In this document: positions 53,958-63,927 of the stretch, in pieces
Numbering within the stretch: position 1 is the stretch's first letter
Layout: each line of letters begins with the position of its first letter
DNA from: Amphibacillus xylanus NBRC 15112
Lineage (GTDB): Bacteria > Bacillota > Bacilli > Bacillales > Amphibacillaceae
Reading direction: 5' to 3'
Length of the DNA stretch: 64,000 nucleotides
Assembly (NCBI RefSeq): GCF_000307165.1
Contig: NC_018704.1
Span: forward strand, 1,798,001-1,862,000
The notes under the pieces: generated by a model
The model's input: only the letters and a program-made list of their open reading frames with translations
Told to the model about the DNA's origin: nothing
The model's database searches: none
Translations under genes and position numbers: made by a program

Positions 53958-55175
53958 TTAATCAAGTGGTGTATAGTCTACTCCTTCTGTATACACGTTA
54001 CCTGCATTCCATAGTAAGAATTCATTAATACCATTCTCATTTAACGCGCGAATTTGCGCTTCAACCTCTGCAACACCATATTGGAATGTTGGACCACTAT
54101 ACAACCACGGAGCTTCAAAGTCTTGAATCCACGGACGAGATATTGGTGGATTATCTAAAGCACCTAATACTTTATTTTCAAGCTTACTGTACTCATTTAC
54201 TAAACGATACGGTTCTTTATCAGGAAAATCAATACCAAAGTGTGGTGTCCAGTGACTTGGATAAATCATTGATGAAATGACATCAACATTTTCTGAAATA
54301 CGAGAAAAGTTTTGTCCAATCCCTGGTGTTTCCTCAACTGTAACAGCATAACCAAAGATATCAACTGATACATCGACACCATATTGATTCAATGTTTCTC
54401 TAGCATATGCAACAAAGTCTGTTACTGCTTCAACACGTTTTTTCACTGGTTCCATATCTAAATCAGCATAGTCTCCTAAACCATATTGCAAGATATCGTC
54501 ACGAAGTTCGAAACCTTCTGGAAATCGAACATAATCAAATTGAATATCCTGAAAACCAAGTTCAACCGCCTTTTTAGCGATTTCTACGTTATACTCCCAT
54601 ACTTCCTTTTCATATGGGTTAACAAAGGCCTCTCCTCTGTTATTTACCCACACGTTACCGTTTTCGAGAAATGAGAGGTCTGGACGTTGCTTAGCTAAAA
54701 CACTATCCTTAAATACAACAATCCGAGCAATAGGATAAATTTGATTTTCTTCTAATACTTCCATCATTTTCACTGGATCACCAATGTACGGTTTTGAAAT
54801 ATCATAAAATGGGGAATTTTCATCTGGTCTGAACGTTAAGTTCCCATAATCATCTTTAATATCGATTACCATTGCATTTAATTCAGTCGACTTTACAAGC
54901 TCTAATAATGTTTGAAAACGGGCACCACCTGCGGAATGACCTGTTACGTAAATTCCTCGTACATGATCCGGATAATTAAAAGTATATCCAGAATTATATG
55001 TAAAACGTGCTAAAAATCTATTTGGTTCAATTAACTGAATTTGCGTCTCTCTGGTTGAATGATCATTAACAATAAGTTGTTCTGAATTCTCTGCCATTAT
55101 CGTTGGTTGATTTATTAATAAGCTGATTATTATAATCGCAAAAATAACCCAACCCTTTCTAAGTTGTTTAAACAT
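53958..55175 (-). CDS. Secreted putative glycoside hydrolase (DUF4015)
   Basis: 405 residues with a signal peptide (MFKQLRKGWVIFAIIIISLL, cleaved after about 29 residues) and one TIM-barrel domain of the DUF4015/GHL13 group: VRGIYVTGHSAGG, MVIDIKDDYG, FQDIQFDYVRFPEG, ISSMIYPSHW, FLLWNAGN. Conserved acidic residues in IDIKDD and FDYVRFPE are catalytic candidates. Substrate unknown, wall or capsule polysaccharide is possible. ATG 55175 is preferred over TTG 55190 by the GGGGGTAGAG site. Confidence 0.85.
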   Translation of the reverse strand: MFKQLRKGWVIFAIIIISLLINQPTIMAENSEQLIVNDHSTRETQIQLIEPNRFLARFTYNSGYTFNYPDHVRGIYVTGHSAGGARFQTLLELVKSTELNAMVIDIKDDYGNLTFRPDENSPFYDISKPYIGDPVKMMEVLEENQIYPIARIVVFKDSVLAKQRPDLSFLENGNVWVNNRGEAFVNPYEKEVWEYNVEIAKKAVELGFQDIQFDYVRFPEGFELRDDILQYGLGDYADLDMEPVKKRVEAVTDFVAYARETLNQYGVDVSVDIFGYAVTVEETPGIGQNFSRISENVDVISSMIYPSHWTPHFGIDFPDKEPYRLVNEYSKLENKVLGALDNPPISRPWIQDFEAPWLYSGPTFQYGVAEVEAQIRALNENGINEFLLWNAGNVYTEGVDYTPLD

Positions 55176-55344
55176 GCTCTCTACCCCCAAGTCATTATTC
55201 CGCTATACAATATCAACAAGATAGTTATAAACACTTCATTTTTTCTATCTAGTTACTACTTTTTATAGCTTCTCACCTAATCCCCATTATATAAGAAAAT
55301 ACGATAAATTGATACGTGTAAACAGATATTTAGACAATTGAAGT

Positions 55345-55384
55345 ATAAAAAACCCCAAACGAGTAACAATGACTCGCTTGAGGT
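55345..55384 (-). terminator. Terminator of the opp operon
   Basis: ACCCCAAACGAGT pairs with ACTCGCTTGAGGTT (55351-55384, G-U pairs on the minus strand), followed by a T-run (complement of 55345-55350). Confidence 0.85.
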
Positions 55385-55398
55385 TGGGTTGTGATTTA

Positions 55399-57171
55399 TT
55401 ATTCTGCTTTAACTGGCTCGTCTTGTGATACAGCTAGTTCATGACGGTAAATACCAGTTGATGAATCAAATCCAACAGCATAGTTTAATACTCTGTTATT
55501 AACAGGTACAAGTTTTGCTCGGTAAACTGTTGGGAATACTGGAACTTCCTCTACCATTAACTTCTGCCATTCTTTATAAACATTTTGACGATACTCTTGA
55601 TCGAAAGCTGCTTCAGAAATACCTTCAGCTAATAAACGATCATTCTCTTCGTTTGTATAACGTGGGAAGTTAAATGCAGCATTTCGGCCATATAATCCTG
55701 ATGGGTCAACGTCAGATGCAACACCCCAAGCACCTTGGTAAATGTCAATAGCTGGATCATCAGCTTCTACACGGTCATAGAATGTATTAAATTCTTGTAA
55801 ACGGCCATCTAGTAATTGAACATTTAGTCCAACTGCTTCCCACGCTTGCATGTAGTAGCGTGCGATTGGTTCAGCTGTATCTCCACCTGACATTGATGCA
55901 AAGTTAATCACTAATTTATTTCCATCGCGGTCTTCACGGAAACCATCACCGTCAACGTCAATATAGCCTGCTTCATCTAAGATTTCATTTGCTTTTTCCG
56001 GATCATAAAGTGGAGCTTCAATCGTTCCATCATGATAATCTGGGTGTGAAGGTGGAATTAGAGTTGTTGCATTCCAACGTAAACCATTATAGAACTGTTT
56101 ACCGATTGTATCATTATCAACTGCATACCACATCGCACGACGTAGGTTTACGTCAGCCATCTTCATATCTGGGTCCATAACAACTTCGCCAGCTTCTTCA
56201 TCCCATTTTCCTAATTTAAAACCAATATACGTATAAGCATTTTCAACATCTGCTAAGAACTGAACGTTAGATAAATCTTTATTATCTGGATACTGATCAG
56301 TAGGGAATGAAGAAACTAAGTCAACTTCACCATTTTTAACAGATTGAACAACAACGTTCGGGTTCACAACACGAATCGTTACGCCATCAAGGTTTGGTTC
56401 ACCTCTCCAGTAATCTTCGTTTTTCACTAAAGTTACCGATTCACCTGGTACAATACTGTCTACTTTAAATGGTCCCATACCGATTGGGTTACGACGAACT
56501 GCATCTGATGAAGACATTTCTGCTACTGGAATATCTTCAAAAATATGCTTAGGCATTGCATATGTCCAAACACCACTTGCTAATAAAGAAGGTGTAAATT
56601 GATCATAAGTAATTGTAAATGACTTTTCATCGTGAATTTCAATTCCTGAAATAGAATCTGCTTCACCTTTATGGTATGCTTCCATACCTTGAATAATTGT
56701 AAAATCAGAATTGTAACGAACACCATCATACTCTGGGTGACCAATTACTTCATAAGAAAATACCCAGTCTTCTGCTGTTACAGGCTTACCATCATGCCAG
56801 TTCACATTATCTCTAATTGTGAATGTAATTGAGTTTTCCTCTTGATTCACCTCAAAAGTTGCTGCGCCATCTTGAGTGAAATTGTAATTTTCATCAATCG
56901 CTAAAAGTGATTCATCAAACCAGTCAATAATCTCAACATCTGGATTTCCAGAATAGAAGGTATAGTTTAATGTTCCTTCAAATGGAGAATCTGTTACAAG
57001 GCCATAATTGATTGTACCACCTTCAATTGCCTCTCCTTCATTTGTTTTTATCTTGTCAAAATCATCGATAGAAAAAATCTGATCATCAGCTTTTTCACCA
57101 CATGCAGCAAGAATTAATACTAATCCTACTAAAAGAACGGCTGAAAGCTTTTTCATGCTGTTTTTTATCAT
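55399..57171 (-). CDS. oppA: Oligopeptide-binding lipoprotein OppA
   Basis: 590 residues. Signal peptide with lipobox LAAC (C24 lipidated). SBP_bac_5 fold, with SITFTIRDNVNWHDGKPVTA, PIGMGPFKV and ADVNLRRAMWYAVD motifs. It captures extracellular peptides for the Opp importer. It is the last gene of the operon, separated from oppC by 102 bases with a small hairpin, which may allow higher expression of the binding protein. Confidence 0.92.
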   Translation of the reverse strand: MIKNSMKKLSAVLLVGLVLILAACGEKADDQIFSIDDFDKIKTNEGEAIEGGTINYGLVTDSPFEGTLNYTFYSGNPDVEIIDWFDESLLAIDENYNFTQDGAATFEVNQEENSITFTIRDNVNWHDGKPVTAEDWVFSYEVIGHPEYDGVRYNSDFTIIQGMEAYHKGEADSISGIEIHDEKSFTITYDQFTPSLLASGVWTYAMPKHIFEDIPVAEMSSSDAVRRNPIGMGPFKVDSIVPGESVTLVKNEDYWRGEPNLDGVTIRVVNPNVVVQSVKNGEVDLVSSFPTDQYPDNKDLSNVQFLADVENAYTYIGFKLGKWDEEAGEVVMDPDMKMADVNLRRAMWYAVDNDTIGKQFYNGLRWNATTLIPPSHPDYHDGTIEAPLYDPEKANEILDEAGYIDVDGDGFREDRDGNKLVINFASMSGGDTAEPIARYYMQAWEAVGLNVQLLDGRLQEFNTFYDRVEADDPAIDIYQGAWGVASDVDPSGLYGRNAAFNFPRYTNEENDRLLAEGISEAAFDQEYRQNVYKEWQKLMVEEVPVFPTVYRAKLVPVNNRVLNYAVGFDSSTGIYRHELAVSQDEPVKAE

Positions 57172-57208
57172 TTTGTATGACTTCCCCCTTCAATTTTATC
57201 TATAATTA

Positions 57209-57235
57209 ATTGTGCTTTATTTATATATGCACAAT
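57209..57235. other. Hairpin in the oppC-oppA gap
   Basis: ATTGTGC (57209-57215) pairs with GCACAAT (57229-57235), no T-tract. Possible RNA processing or stabilising element between oppC and oppA. Confidence 0.4.
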
Positions 57236-57273
57236 AAAAATTATTTTATTTATAAATTAAGACATATAAATAT

Positions 57274-58194
57274 TTAACCACGACGCTGTCTTGCGTCTGT
57301 TGCTCTTTTCAATGCTTCACCGACATTTCGGACACTAAGCATTAATAAGAAAATTAAGATCGCAGCTGGTAACCAAATCCACCAACGGTACTCTAATGTT
57401 TGTGGGTTTCTTGCATAGCTGAGTAATGTACCTAAACTTGGTGTTGATTCAGGGAAACCAAAGCCTAAGAAAGATAGACCTGATTCTAAACCAATGTTTG
57501 CTGCTAAGTTCAATGTCATTGAAACAATAATAATTGAACTAAGGTTAGGTAACACTTGACTAAACATAATCTTCCATTGTGGTGTACCTAATGTTTTTGA
57601 TGCTTGCGCGTAATCTAACTCGCGCTCTTGTAATGCCTTTGAACGAATTAAACGGGCAATACCCATCCATAAAAAGGCGGTCATAATTAATGAAAAAGCT
57701 AATGTACTATAGCTTGGTACAATCGCAACAAATACGATAACGATCATTAAGAACGGTAGGATTTGGAAGAAATCTAACACACGCATCATAACGTTATCAA
57801 CATTTCCACCAAAGTAACCAGCAATTAAGCCATATGTTACACCGATAACCCCAGTTAAGAAGGTTACGACAAAACCGATCCATAATGAGTTTCGTGTACC
57901 GATGATTAACTGACCGAAAACGTCACGTCCACCGTAGTCTGTTCCTAACCAGAATCTACTACTTGGTGGTTCGTGAATCGCAAATAGGTCAACTTTTACA
58001 ATTTCCTCTAAATCTAATATTCCAGAGATTACAAACACAATGACAGTAATCCCAACAAAGAATATTAATGAAAATAAAGCTAATTTATCACGCACGATTT
58101 CGCGCCAAAGAATGTTTAAACCACTTTGACTGCGGTGTGCCTTTTTCTGTTTCTTAGCATCTAAATTTACTGTTTCTACTTTTGTTTCTTCCAC
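57274..58194 (-). CDS. oppC: Oligopeptide ABC transporter permease OppC
   Basis: About 306 residues, six membrane segments with a periplasmic-side loop, and the permease EAA-type loop (ERELDYAQASKTLGTPQWKIMFSQVLP). Paired with OppB to form the membrane channel. GTG 58194 is preferred to GTG 58203 because AAGGAG directly touches the latter. Confidence 0.9.
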   Translation of the reverse strand: MEETKVETVNLDAKKQKKAHRSQSGLNILWREIVRDKLALFSLIFFVGITVIVFVISGILDLEEIVKVDLFAIHEPPSSRFWLGTDYGGRDVFGQLIIGTRNSLWIGFVVTFLTGVIGVTYGLIAGYFGGNVDNVMMRVLDFFQILPFLMIVIVFVAIVPSYSTLAFSLIMTAFLWMGIARLIRSKALQERELDYAQASKTLGTPQWKIMFSQVLPNLSSIIIVSMTLNLAANIGLESGLSFLGFGFPESTPSLGTLLSYARNPQTLEYRWWIWLPAAILIFLLMLSVRNVGEALKRATDARQRRG

Positions 58195-58214
58195 TCCACT
58201 CACTCCTTCCTCAA

Positions 58215-59177
58215 TTACTTAATTCGAATTCTTGGGTCAACTAAACTTAGGATAATATCAGAAAGTAGCGCTCCTAAGATAGAAGCAATTCCGAATAATA
58301 ACACGACCGACGTTACGACACTATAGTCTCTCTGAATGATTGACTCCATAAATAGAAGGCCCATTCCAGGATAACTATAAATGGTTTCAATAAACACGGT
58401 CCCACCAATTAACCCTGTAATCTCAAATCCGAAAAATGCAGCAATCGGCAATAGTGAGTTTCTCAGCACGTGACGGTTATAGACACGTGATTCTGAAGCA
58501 CCTTTAGCACGAGCAGTTAAGATAAAATCTTTTTGTTTCGTATCAATAATTTCATTACGTAAATATTGAACGGTACTTACCGTTGTAATCAATGCCATTG
58601 ATAAAGATGGTAACATTAAGTGATGCGCTCGACTTAACACGTATTCAAATGTACCTGGTGTTAAACCTGCTTGCACACTTGATCCCGTTGGGAACCAACC
58701 TAAGTTGAAACCAAAAATCCATAAAGCAACAAGGGCAAAGATAAATAATGGTGTTGCAAAACCAACATACGTATAACCTGTAATCAACTGATCACGTAAC
58801 GTATCATTGTAACGACCACTTGTAATACCAAGTGGAATGGCAATTAAATACGTAAACACTAACGTTGTTAGTGATAACCAAACCGTATTGTTTAAACGTT
58901 GACCGATTAACTCAGTAACATCCATTTTAAATCGGAACGATTGACCTAAATCACCTTTTATTGCACTAGAAATCCAGTTTGCATACTGAACATACCAAGG
59001 ATCATTTAAACCAAGACGTTCTCTCTGTTCTGCGATTGTTGCAGGGTCAAGGTTTGGATCAATTAAACCTGTTAATGCATCACCCGACATGAGTTGTGCC
59101 ATTAAAAAGATCAGCACACTTAGTAAAAGAATTTGCGGTAATGTTGTAATTAAGCGTCTAATAATAAATTTCCACAT
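58215..59177 (-). CDS. oppB: Oligopeptide ABC transporter permease OppB
   Basis: 320 residues, six membrane segments, start MWKFIIRRLITTLPQILLLS as in OppB/DppB. The EAA loop reads QKDFILTARAKGASESRVYN. Starts seven bases after oppF. Confidence 0.92.
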   Translation of the reverse strand: MWKFIIRRLITTLPQILLLSVLIFLMAQLMSGDALTGLIDPNLDPATIAEQRERLGLNDPWYVQYANWISSAIKGDLGQSFRFKMDVTELIGQRLNNTVWLSLTTLVFTYLIAIPLGITSGRYNDTLRDQLITGYTYVGFATPLFIFALVALWIFGFNLGWFPTGSSVQAGLTPGTFEYVLSRAHHLMLPSLSMALITTVSTVQYLRNEIIDTKQKDFILTARAKGASESRVYNRHVLRNSLLPIAAFFGFEITGLIGGTVFIETIYSYPGMGLLFMESIIQRDYSVVTSVVLLFGIASILGALLSDIILSLVDPRIRIK

Positions 59178-59184
59178 CGGTCAT

Positions 59185-60117
59185 TCACCCTCTCTCTGGC
59201 AAAGCAACAAGATGAGTGTCTGAGTGGCGACGCAATGGATAAGCTAAGCCCTTTTCATCAAAGTACTTATCATAATCTTGTTCATATTCTCTTTGAACAG
59301 CTTCTCTAAATTCCTTTTGCTTTGCTCGATTATTTGGATTAATATCTGGAATGGCTGCAACTAAGCGCTTCGTATAAATATGTTGTGGATTAGAGAAGAT
59401 ATCATCTGTATCCCCTTCTTCTACAAAACGACCTTTATACATGATGCCAATCCGGTCACTCATATGTTTAACAATACCTAAATCATGACTAATAAATAAG
59501 TACGTTAAATTCAGTTCTTTCTGAATATCTTGCATAAAGTTAAGCACCTGTGCTTGAACTGATACGTCAAGTGCAGATACAGGCTCATCAGCAATAATCA
59601 GTTTTGGCTTTAGGGCAATCGCACGGGCAATCCCAATACGTTGACGTTGTCCACCTGAGAATTGGTGAGGGTACTTATAAATACTCTCTTCAGATAAACC
59701 AACCTTCTCCAATAAACCGATAACTTCAAATAACTCTTCTCTCTTCGTCATCTTTTCAAAGTTTCTAAGTGGTTCAGCGACGATATCAAGGACACGTTTT
59801 TTCGGGTTAAGTGATGAATACGGGTCTTGGAAGATCATTTGAATATCGCGTCTAAAGTCTAATTTTTTATTCTTTTTCGAATATAAATCTTTTCCTTCAA
59901 ATAGCACTTGACCTGATGTAATATCATTTAAACCAATGATAGCTCGACCTGTCGTTGTCTTACCTGAACCTGATTCACCAACAAGACCATAAGTCGTTCC
60001 TTGTTCTATTTGAAAAGATACCCCATCGACTGCACGAACTGCGTCGATTTTACGATTCAAGATTCCTCCTCGAATCGGGAAATGAACTTTTAAATCTTTT
60101 ATCTCAAGAAAGGTCAT
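59185..60117 (-). CDS. oppF: Oligopeptide ABC transporter ATPase OppF
   Basis: 310 residues with GESGSGKTT, FSGGQRQRIGIARA and KLIIADEPVSALD. The C-terminal extension (RRHSDTHLVALPERG) is typical of OppF. Overlaps oppD by four bases (ATGA). Hydrolyses ATP to drive peptide import. Confidence 0.93.
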   Translation of the reverse strand: MTFLEIKDLKVHFPIRGGILNRKIDAVRAVDGVSFQIEQGTTYGLVGESGSGKTTTGRAIIGLNDITSGQVLFEGKDLYSKKNKKLDFRRDIQMIFQDPYSSLNPKKRVLDIVAEPLRNFEKMTKREELFEVIGLLEKVGLSEESIYKYPHQFSGGQRQRIGIARAIALKPKLIIADEPVSALDVSVQAQVLNFMQDIQKELNLTYLFISHDLGIVKHMSDRIGIMYKGRFVEEGDTDDIFSNPQHIYTKRLVAAIPDINPNNRAKQKEFREAVQREYEQDYDKYFDEKGLAYPLRRHSDTHLVALPERG

Positions 60118-61127
60118 TTCTTTTCGACCCCCTCTTTATCTGGAAAATAAAAATGTTGATAACATGAGCAGCGGACAAAGTGTCCTGGCTCAATTTCTCT
60201 TAATTCTGGGTGTTCCTCGTGTGCAGAATCATCAATCCAAGGAATCCGATCTTTAAAGCGACAACCTACTCGTGGTAAGTGAGCTAATGAAGGGACAATC
60301 CCTTGAATAACATGTAACTTCTCTTGTTTTTTAGAATCTGTTGAATTAGGAACTGAATTTAATAATGAACGTGTATATGGATGTTTCGGGTTTTCAAACA
60401 ATGTTTTCACATCGGTAATCTCAACAATTTCCCCCGCATACATTACCGCTACACGGTCTGCCATCTCCGCCACAACTCCAAGGTCGTGCGTAATTAAAAT
60501 AATGCCTGCGTCCATTTTTTCTTTAAGGTCTCGAATCAAATCGAGAATTTGCGCTTGGATTGTTACGTCCAGAGCAGTAGTTGGTTCGTCTGCAATTAAC
60601 AACTCTGGGTCATTAGCAATCGCAATTGCGATCATGACACGTTGGCGCATTCCACCTGATAATTCATGTGGGTATTGATCAATCACATAATTTGGTCGAG
60701 GAATACCAACCTGATCCAGCAAATCAATTACTCGATCTTGAACATCCTTTTTCGTTAATTTACGGTCATGTAAAAAGAGCGCCTCACCGATCTGTTGCCC
60801 TACTGTCATTAATGGGTTCAATGCAGTTAATGGGTCTTGGAAAATCATCGCCATGTCCTTACCTCGCATCTCATTAAGACGTGAAGCTGACATGTCAATT
60901 ACATTCTCACCTTTAAATAAGATTTCCCCTTCAATTTTCGCGCGATTATGCAGGCGCATGATTGAAAAAGCTAACGCACTTTTCCCTGATCCTGACTCTC
61001 CTACGATAGCTAAGACTTCATTTTTTCTCACATTTAATGAGACGTTGTCAACTGCCGCATAATAATCATCGCGAATTCGAAAGGAGGTCTGTAAATTCTT
61101 AATTTTCAATAGCTCTTCGTTACTCAC
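60114..61127 (-). CDS. oppD: Oligopeptide ABC transporter ATPase OppD
   Basis: 337 residues with [21 protein letters not shown] and [12 protein letters not shown]. Its C-terminal cysteines ([19 protein letters not shown]) fit the iron-sulfur or zinc site common in OppD/DppD. GTG start behind GGAGAGG. First gene of the operon, in order D-F-B-C-A. Confidence 0.93.
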   Translation of the reverse strand: MSNEELLKIKNLQTSFRIRDDYYAAVDNVSLNVRKNEVLAIVGESGSGKSALAFSIMRLHNRAKIEGEILFKGENVIDMSASRLNEMRGKDMAMIFQDPLTALNPLMTVGQQIGEALFLHDRKLTKKDVQDRVIDLLDQVGIPRPNYVIDQYPHELSGGMRQRVMIAIAIANDPELLIADEPTTALDVTIQAQILDLIRDLKEKMDAGIILITHDLGVVAEMADRVAVMYAGEIVEITDVKTLFENPKHPYTRSLLNSVPNSTDSKKQEKLHVIQGIVPSLAHLPRVGCRFKDRIPWIDDSAHEEHPELREIEPGHFVRCSCYQHFYFPDKEGVEKK

Positions 61128-61237
61128 TTAAAACCTCTCCTCTCTCACTCTCTATCCTTTGAAATTTATCAAGCATTTTTATACAAAAGATCTAAATGAT
61201 TAATTATGAATGCTTTTTAGTAGGCTGACTGTCGTCA

Positions 61238-61548
61238 AATGTGAGATTTAAATAATTAATCAACTACCCTTTTACATAAAAAAGGCATCGACAGTTAACC
61301 TGCAATAAAAAATCTCTATATTTAGAAAATTTAGTAGAGATTAAAATATAAATACTTTTGTATAAACTTGTTTTAAAATATCTACGTATGTAGAAAAATA
61401 ATTAAAGGACTAAATATTTAGATCTAAAAATGGGCATGCATTTAATTGCATAGAAAGAATTATATTGGATTGGCTTTAAAAATGCAATATTAATCGAATA
61501 ATAAGATAATATTCGCAAATATAGCAATTTTCAGTTAAATCTCACATT
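61238..61548. repeat. AT-rich region bounded by 14-base inverted repeats
   Basis: AATGTGAGATTTAA (61238-61251) recurs as its exact complement at 61535-61548. The 311-base interval is over 75% A+T, with small palindromes (TCTAC/GTAGA, TTTAGATCTAAA) and no ORF. It fills most of the 630-base gap between oppD and the next gene. It may be a MITE-like insertion or paired operator sites. No target-site duplication is evident. Confidence 0.5.
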
Positions 61549-61791
61549 CCTTGATTCTCAAAGGGTTAGAAGTTTTTTAAAATCATTGATTTGACCTATG
61601 TAATTTCTTCCTATAAACGTTTTAAACATAATTTATGCAATTTTTGCATTATTTGATTTCCTTTTTCTATTAATAGAATTCACAAATCATAGTAGATTAT
61701 ACAAGTTTTCTTGAATGAAACTTCACGATATATTAAAGTTGTTAATATATAGAAGTATATGACTATACTAAATAATAAGGGGATTAGACAG

Positions 61792-63144
61792 ATGAAAAAG
61801 ACACGCGTTTTTGTCTTAACTGATATCGAAAATGAACCTGATGATGCGATGTCTCTCGTTCGATTTCTTGTATATGCTAATCAATGGGATATTGAAGGAC
61901 TTGTAGCCACAACGTCAATTCATTTAAAGGATCGGACGGCAAAACATCGGATTGAAGAGATTGTCACTGCTTATGGAAAGGTTAGAGATCAATTAGAAAA
62001 GCATGAACAAGGTTTTCCAACAGCTGATCAACTTAAATGCGTAATTAGTGAGGGGCTTCCCGTCTATGGGTTCAAAGGAGTCGGTAAAGACAAGGATTCA
62101 GCTGGATCTGAACGTTTAACACAAGCAATTAAACGACAAGACCATCGTCCATTATGGGTGTTGTGCTGGGGTGGCACGAACGTGCTTGCTCAAGCTCTCT
62201 GGAAACTGAAACAAATCTGTTCTCCAGAAGAATTCGATCATTACATTGCACAGCTCCGTGTCTTTACAACTTCTGATCAGGATGATACTGGTCCGTGGCT
62301 CCGCAAAACATTTCCGCAATTATTCTATATAACTAGTCCAGGCTTTCATGATGGTGGTGCATATCACTATGCAACGTGGAGTGGAATTAGTGGAGACAGG
62401 TTCCATGGACGATTTACTGGTGCTAACTTTGACATTGTTGATAATCCTTGGCTTGAGGAAAATATTAGGTGCAAAGGTCCGCTTGGCGCAAAATACCCTG
62501 AAAGTAAGTATTTAATGGAAGGAGATTCACCTACTTTTCTCTATTTAATACATAATGGACTTAGTAATCCAGAACATCCAGAGTGGGGTAGCTGGGGAGG
62601 ACGCTATGAACTATATACACCTAGAATGCAGAAATACTTTTTAGAAGCAGAAACAAGACCAATATATTCAGACTGTATGGATGAAGTCTTAGGCATTGAC
62701 GAGCATTGGCATACGAGTAATCATGCCACGATTTGGCGATTTAGAGAAGCATTTCAAAATGACTTTAGTGCACGAATGGATTGGACGATTAAGGAAGTTG
62801 ATGAAGCGAATCACCCACCAGTTGCTCAGTTAAATCACCCCAATGTTTTATCTGCTAGACCTGGTGATAAAATTGAGCTTAGCGCGAAAGGTTCCTTCGA
62901 CCCTGATGGTGATCAATTGTCTTATCATTGGTTTTACTATCCAGAAGCAGGATCATTTACATTCAGTCATCCAACGACCCCCGAATCCATTAATATTCAT
63001 CACGCTGATCAAGAAGAAGCTTATTTTATTGTACCAAGTGAAAATATATTCCGAACTGGTACGATTCATATTATATTAGCGGTCACAGACAACGGGACAC
63101 CCGCTTTAACTAGATACCAACGCGTCATTATTCACGTAAACTAA
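61792..63144 (+). CDS. Sde182/DUF1593-type nucleoside-hydrolase-like protein
   Basis: 450 residues in two domains. Residues 1 to about 320 resemble inosine-uridine nucleoside hydrolases, with LTDIENEPDDAMS as the metal-binding aspartate cluster and LWVLCWGGTNVLAQAL. Residues about 350-450 form a beta-sandwich (PPVAQL...SFDPDGDQLSYHWFYYPEAG) of the PKD/Sde182 C-terminal kind. No signal peptide, unlike the secreted cellulose-binding relatives. Likely acts on a plant-polysaccharide-derived glycoside; substrate unknown. ATG 61792 follows AAGGGGATT. Confidence 0.85.
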   Translation: MKKTRVFVLTDIENEPDDAMSLVRFLVYANQWDIEGLVATTSIHLKDRTAKHRIEEIVTAYGKVRDQLEKHEQGFPTADQLKCVISEGLPVYGFKGVGKDKDSAGSERLTQAIKRQDHRPLWVLCWGGTNVLAQALWKLKQICSPEEFDHYIAQLRVFTTSDQDDTGPWLRKTFPQLFYITSPGFHDGGAYHYATWSGISGDRFHGRFTGANFDIVDNPWLEENIRCKGPLGAKYPESKYLMEGDSPTFLYLIHNGLSNPEHPEWGSWGGRYELYTPRMQKYFLEAETRPIYSDCMDEVLGIDEHWHTSNHATIWRFREAFQNDFSARMDWTIKEVDEANHPPVAQLNHPNVLSARPGDKIELSAKGSFDPDGDQLSYHWFYYPEAGSFTFSHPTTPESINIHHADQEEAYFIVPSENIFRTGTIHIILAVTDNGTPALTRYQRVIIHVN

Positions 63145-63180
63145 AACCAGCAACAGTGATCTTGTTGCTGGTTTTGTTTT
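63143..63180 (+). terminator. Terminator of the Sde182-like gene
   Basis: AAAACCAGCAACA (63143-63155) pairs with TGTTGCTGGTTTT (63163-63175), then GTTTT. Confidence 0.9.
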
Positions 63181-63475
63181 ATTTATGATATTCGAATGTA
63201 ATTTCGTCTTGTTCTTCTAAATAGTCAATTTTTAAATCATGACCATCAAAAAACCATAAATCGTCTTGTTCTACAAGGAAACGAACTTTATCTCTTTCAA
63301 AAATAATTGCTTCGCCGATCGGTTGATCGACTTTCAAGAAAGCTAAGGCAAAGTTTTTTTGAACTGGACTTGTCCCATATATTTGCGGGTAGAACTTCAC
63401 ATATTCACTTTCATTTACACCGTAATCTTCTTTGAACCATTTTAAAGCTCGATCAGTTGCTTCTATATTCATCAT
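63179..63475 (-). CDS. HesB/YneR-like protein
   Basis: 98 residues, related to the HesB/IscA-like fold family without the cluster-binding cysteines, as in YneR. VEQDDLWFFDGHDLKIDYLEE is the recognisable stretch. Function unknown. ATG 63475 is preferred to TTG 63490 by the AAAGGA site. Convergent with the Sde182-like gene. Confidence 0.75.
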   Translation of the reverse strand: MMNIEATDRALKWFKEDYGVNESEYVKFYPQIYGTSPVQKNFALAFLKVDQPIGEAIIFERDKVRFLVEQDDLWFFDGHDLKIDYLEEQDEITFEYHK

Positions 63476-63611
63476 AAAAAATCCTTTCAAGCTTGATTTT
63501 AGTTAATTATAAAGCTACTCATATTATACCACGTTTCCCCAATTTTAAAAGAAATCTGATTTACCAGCCAAACCCCATCGATATTACCTATTCATACTTA
63601 CATATGTCGAC

Positions 63612-63640
63612 TTGCCTTACTTAGTGGAATTGATTATAAT
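63612..63640 (+). promoter_or_regulatory. SigA promoter of trpS T-box
   Basis: TTGCCT (63612-63617) and a perfect TATAAT (63635-63640), spacer 17 bases. Confidence 0.75.
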
Positions 63641-63655
63641 ATGAATAATTATATT

Positions 63656-63895
63656 TTAGTGCGTTGACAAAGTTTAGGATTCATAACCACTGGTTTACAA
63701 GAGAGTCTGGTCGCTGGAAACAGACACCAAGTTGTGATGAAATTGGGGCTTTCGAGCATGTATGGATAACATACCGTTTTGATCAAACGTTATCAGATCT
63801 AAAGTGATCTCATTTTCCGAGATAATTAGGGTGGCACCGCGATCTATTCGTCCCTTTATGATAATTTCGGATTATGGGTTTTTTTATTTTTTTGA
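63656..63895 (+). promoter_or_regulatory. T-box riboswitch of trpS
   Basis: Stem I runs from about 63656, with a GAGAG/K-turn region near 63700. A TGG specifier codon (63744-63746) fits tryptophan. The T-box core AGGGTGGCACCGCG is at 63828-63841. A terminator hairpin follows (CCC...ATAAT/ATTAT...GGG, about 63853-63878) with a long T-run. Uncharged tRNA-Trp would stabilise the antiterminator and switch on trpS. Specifier placement is by eye. Confidence 0.9.
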
Positions 63896-63927
63896 CTATA
63901 TTTAGCTAAAAAGGATTGGTGAAACAA

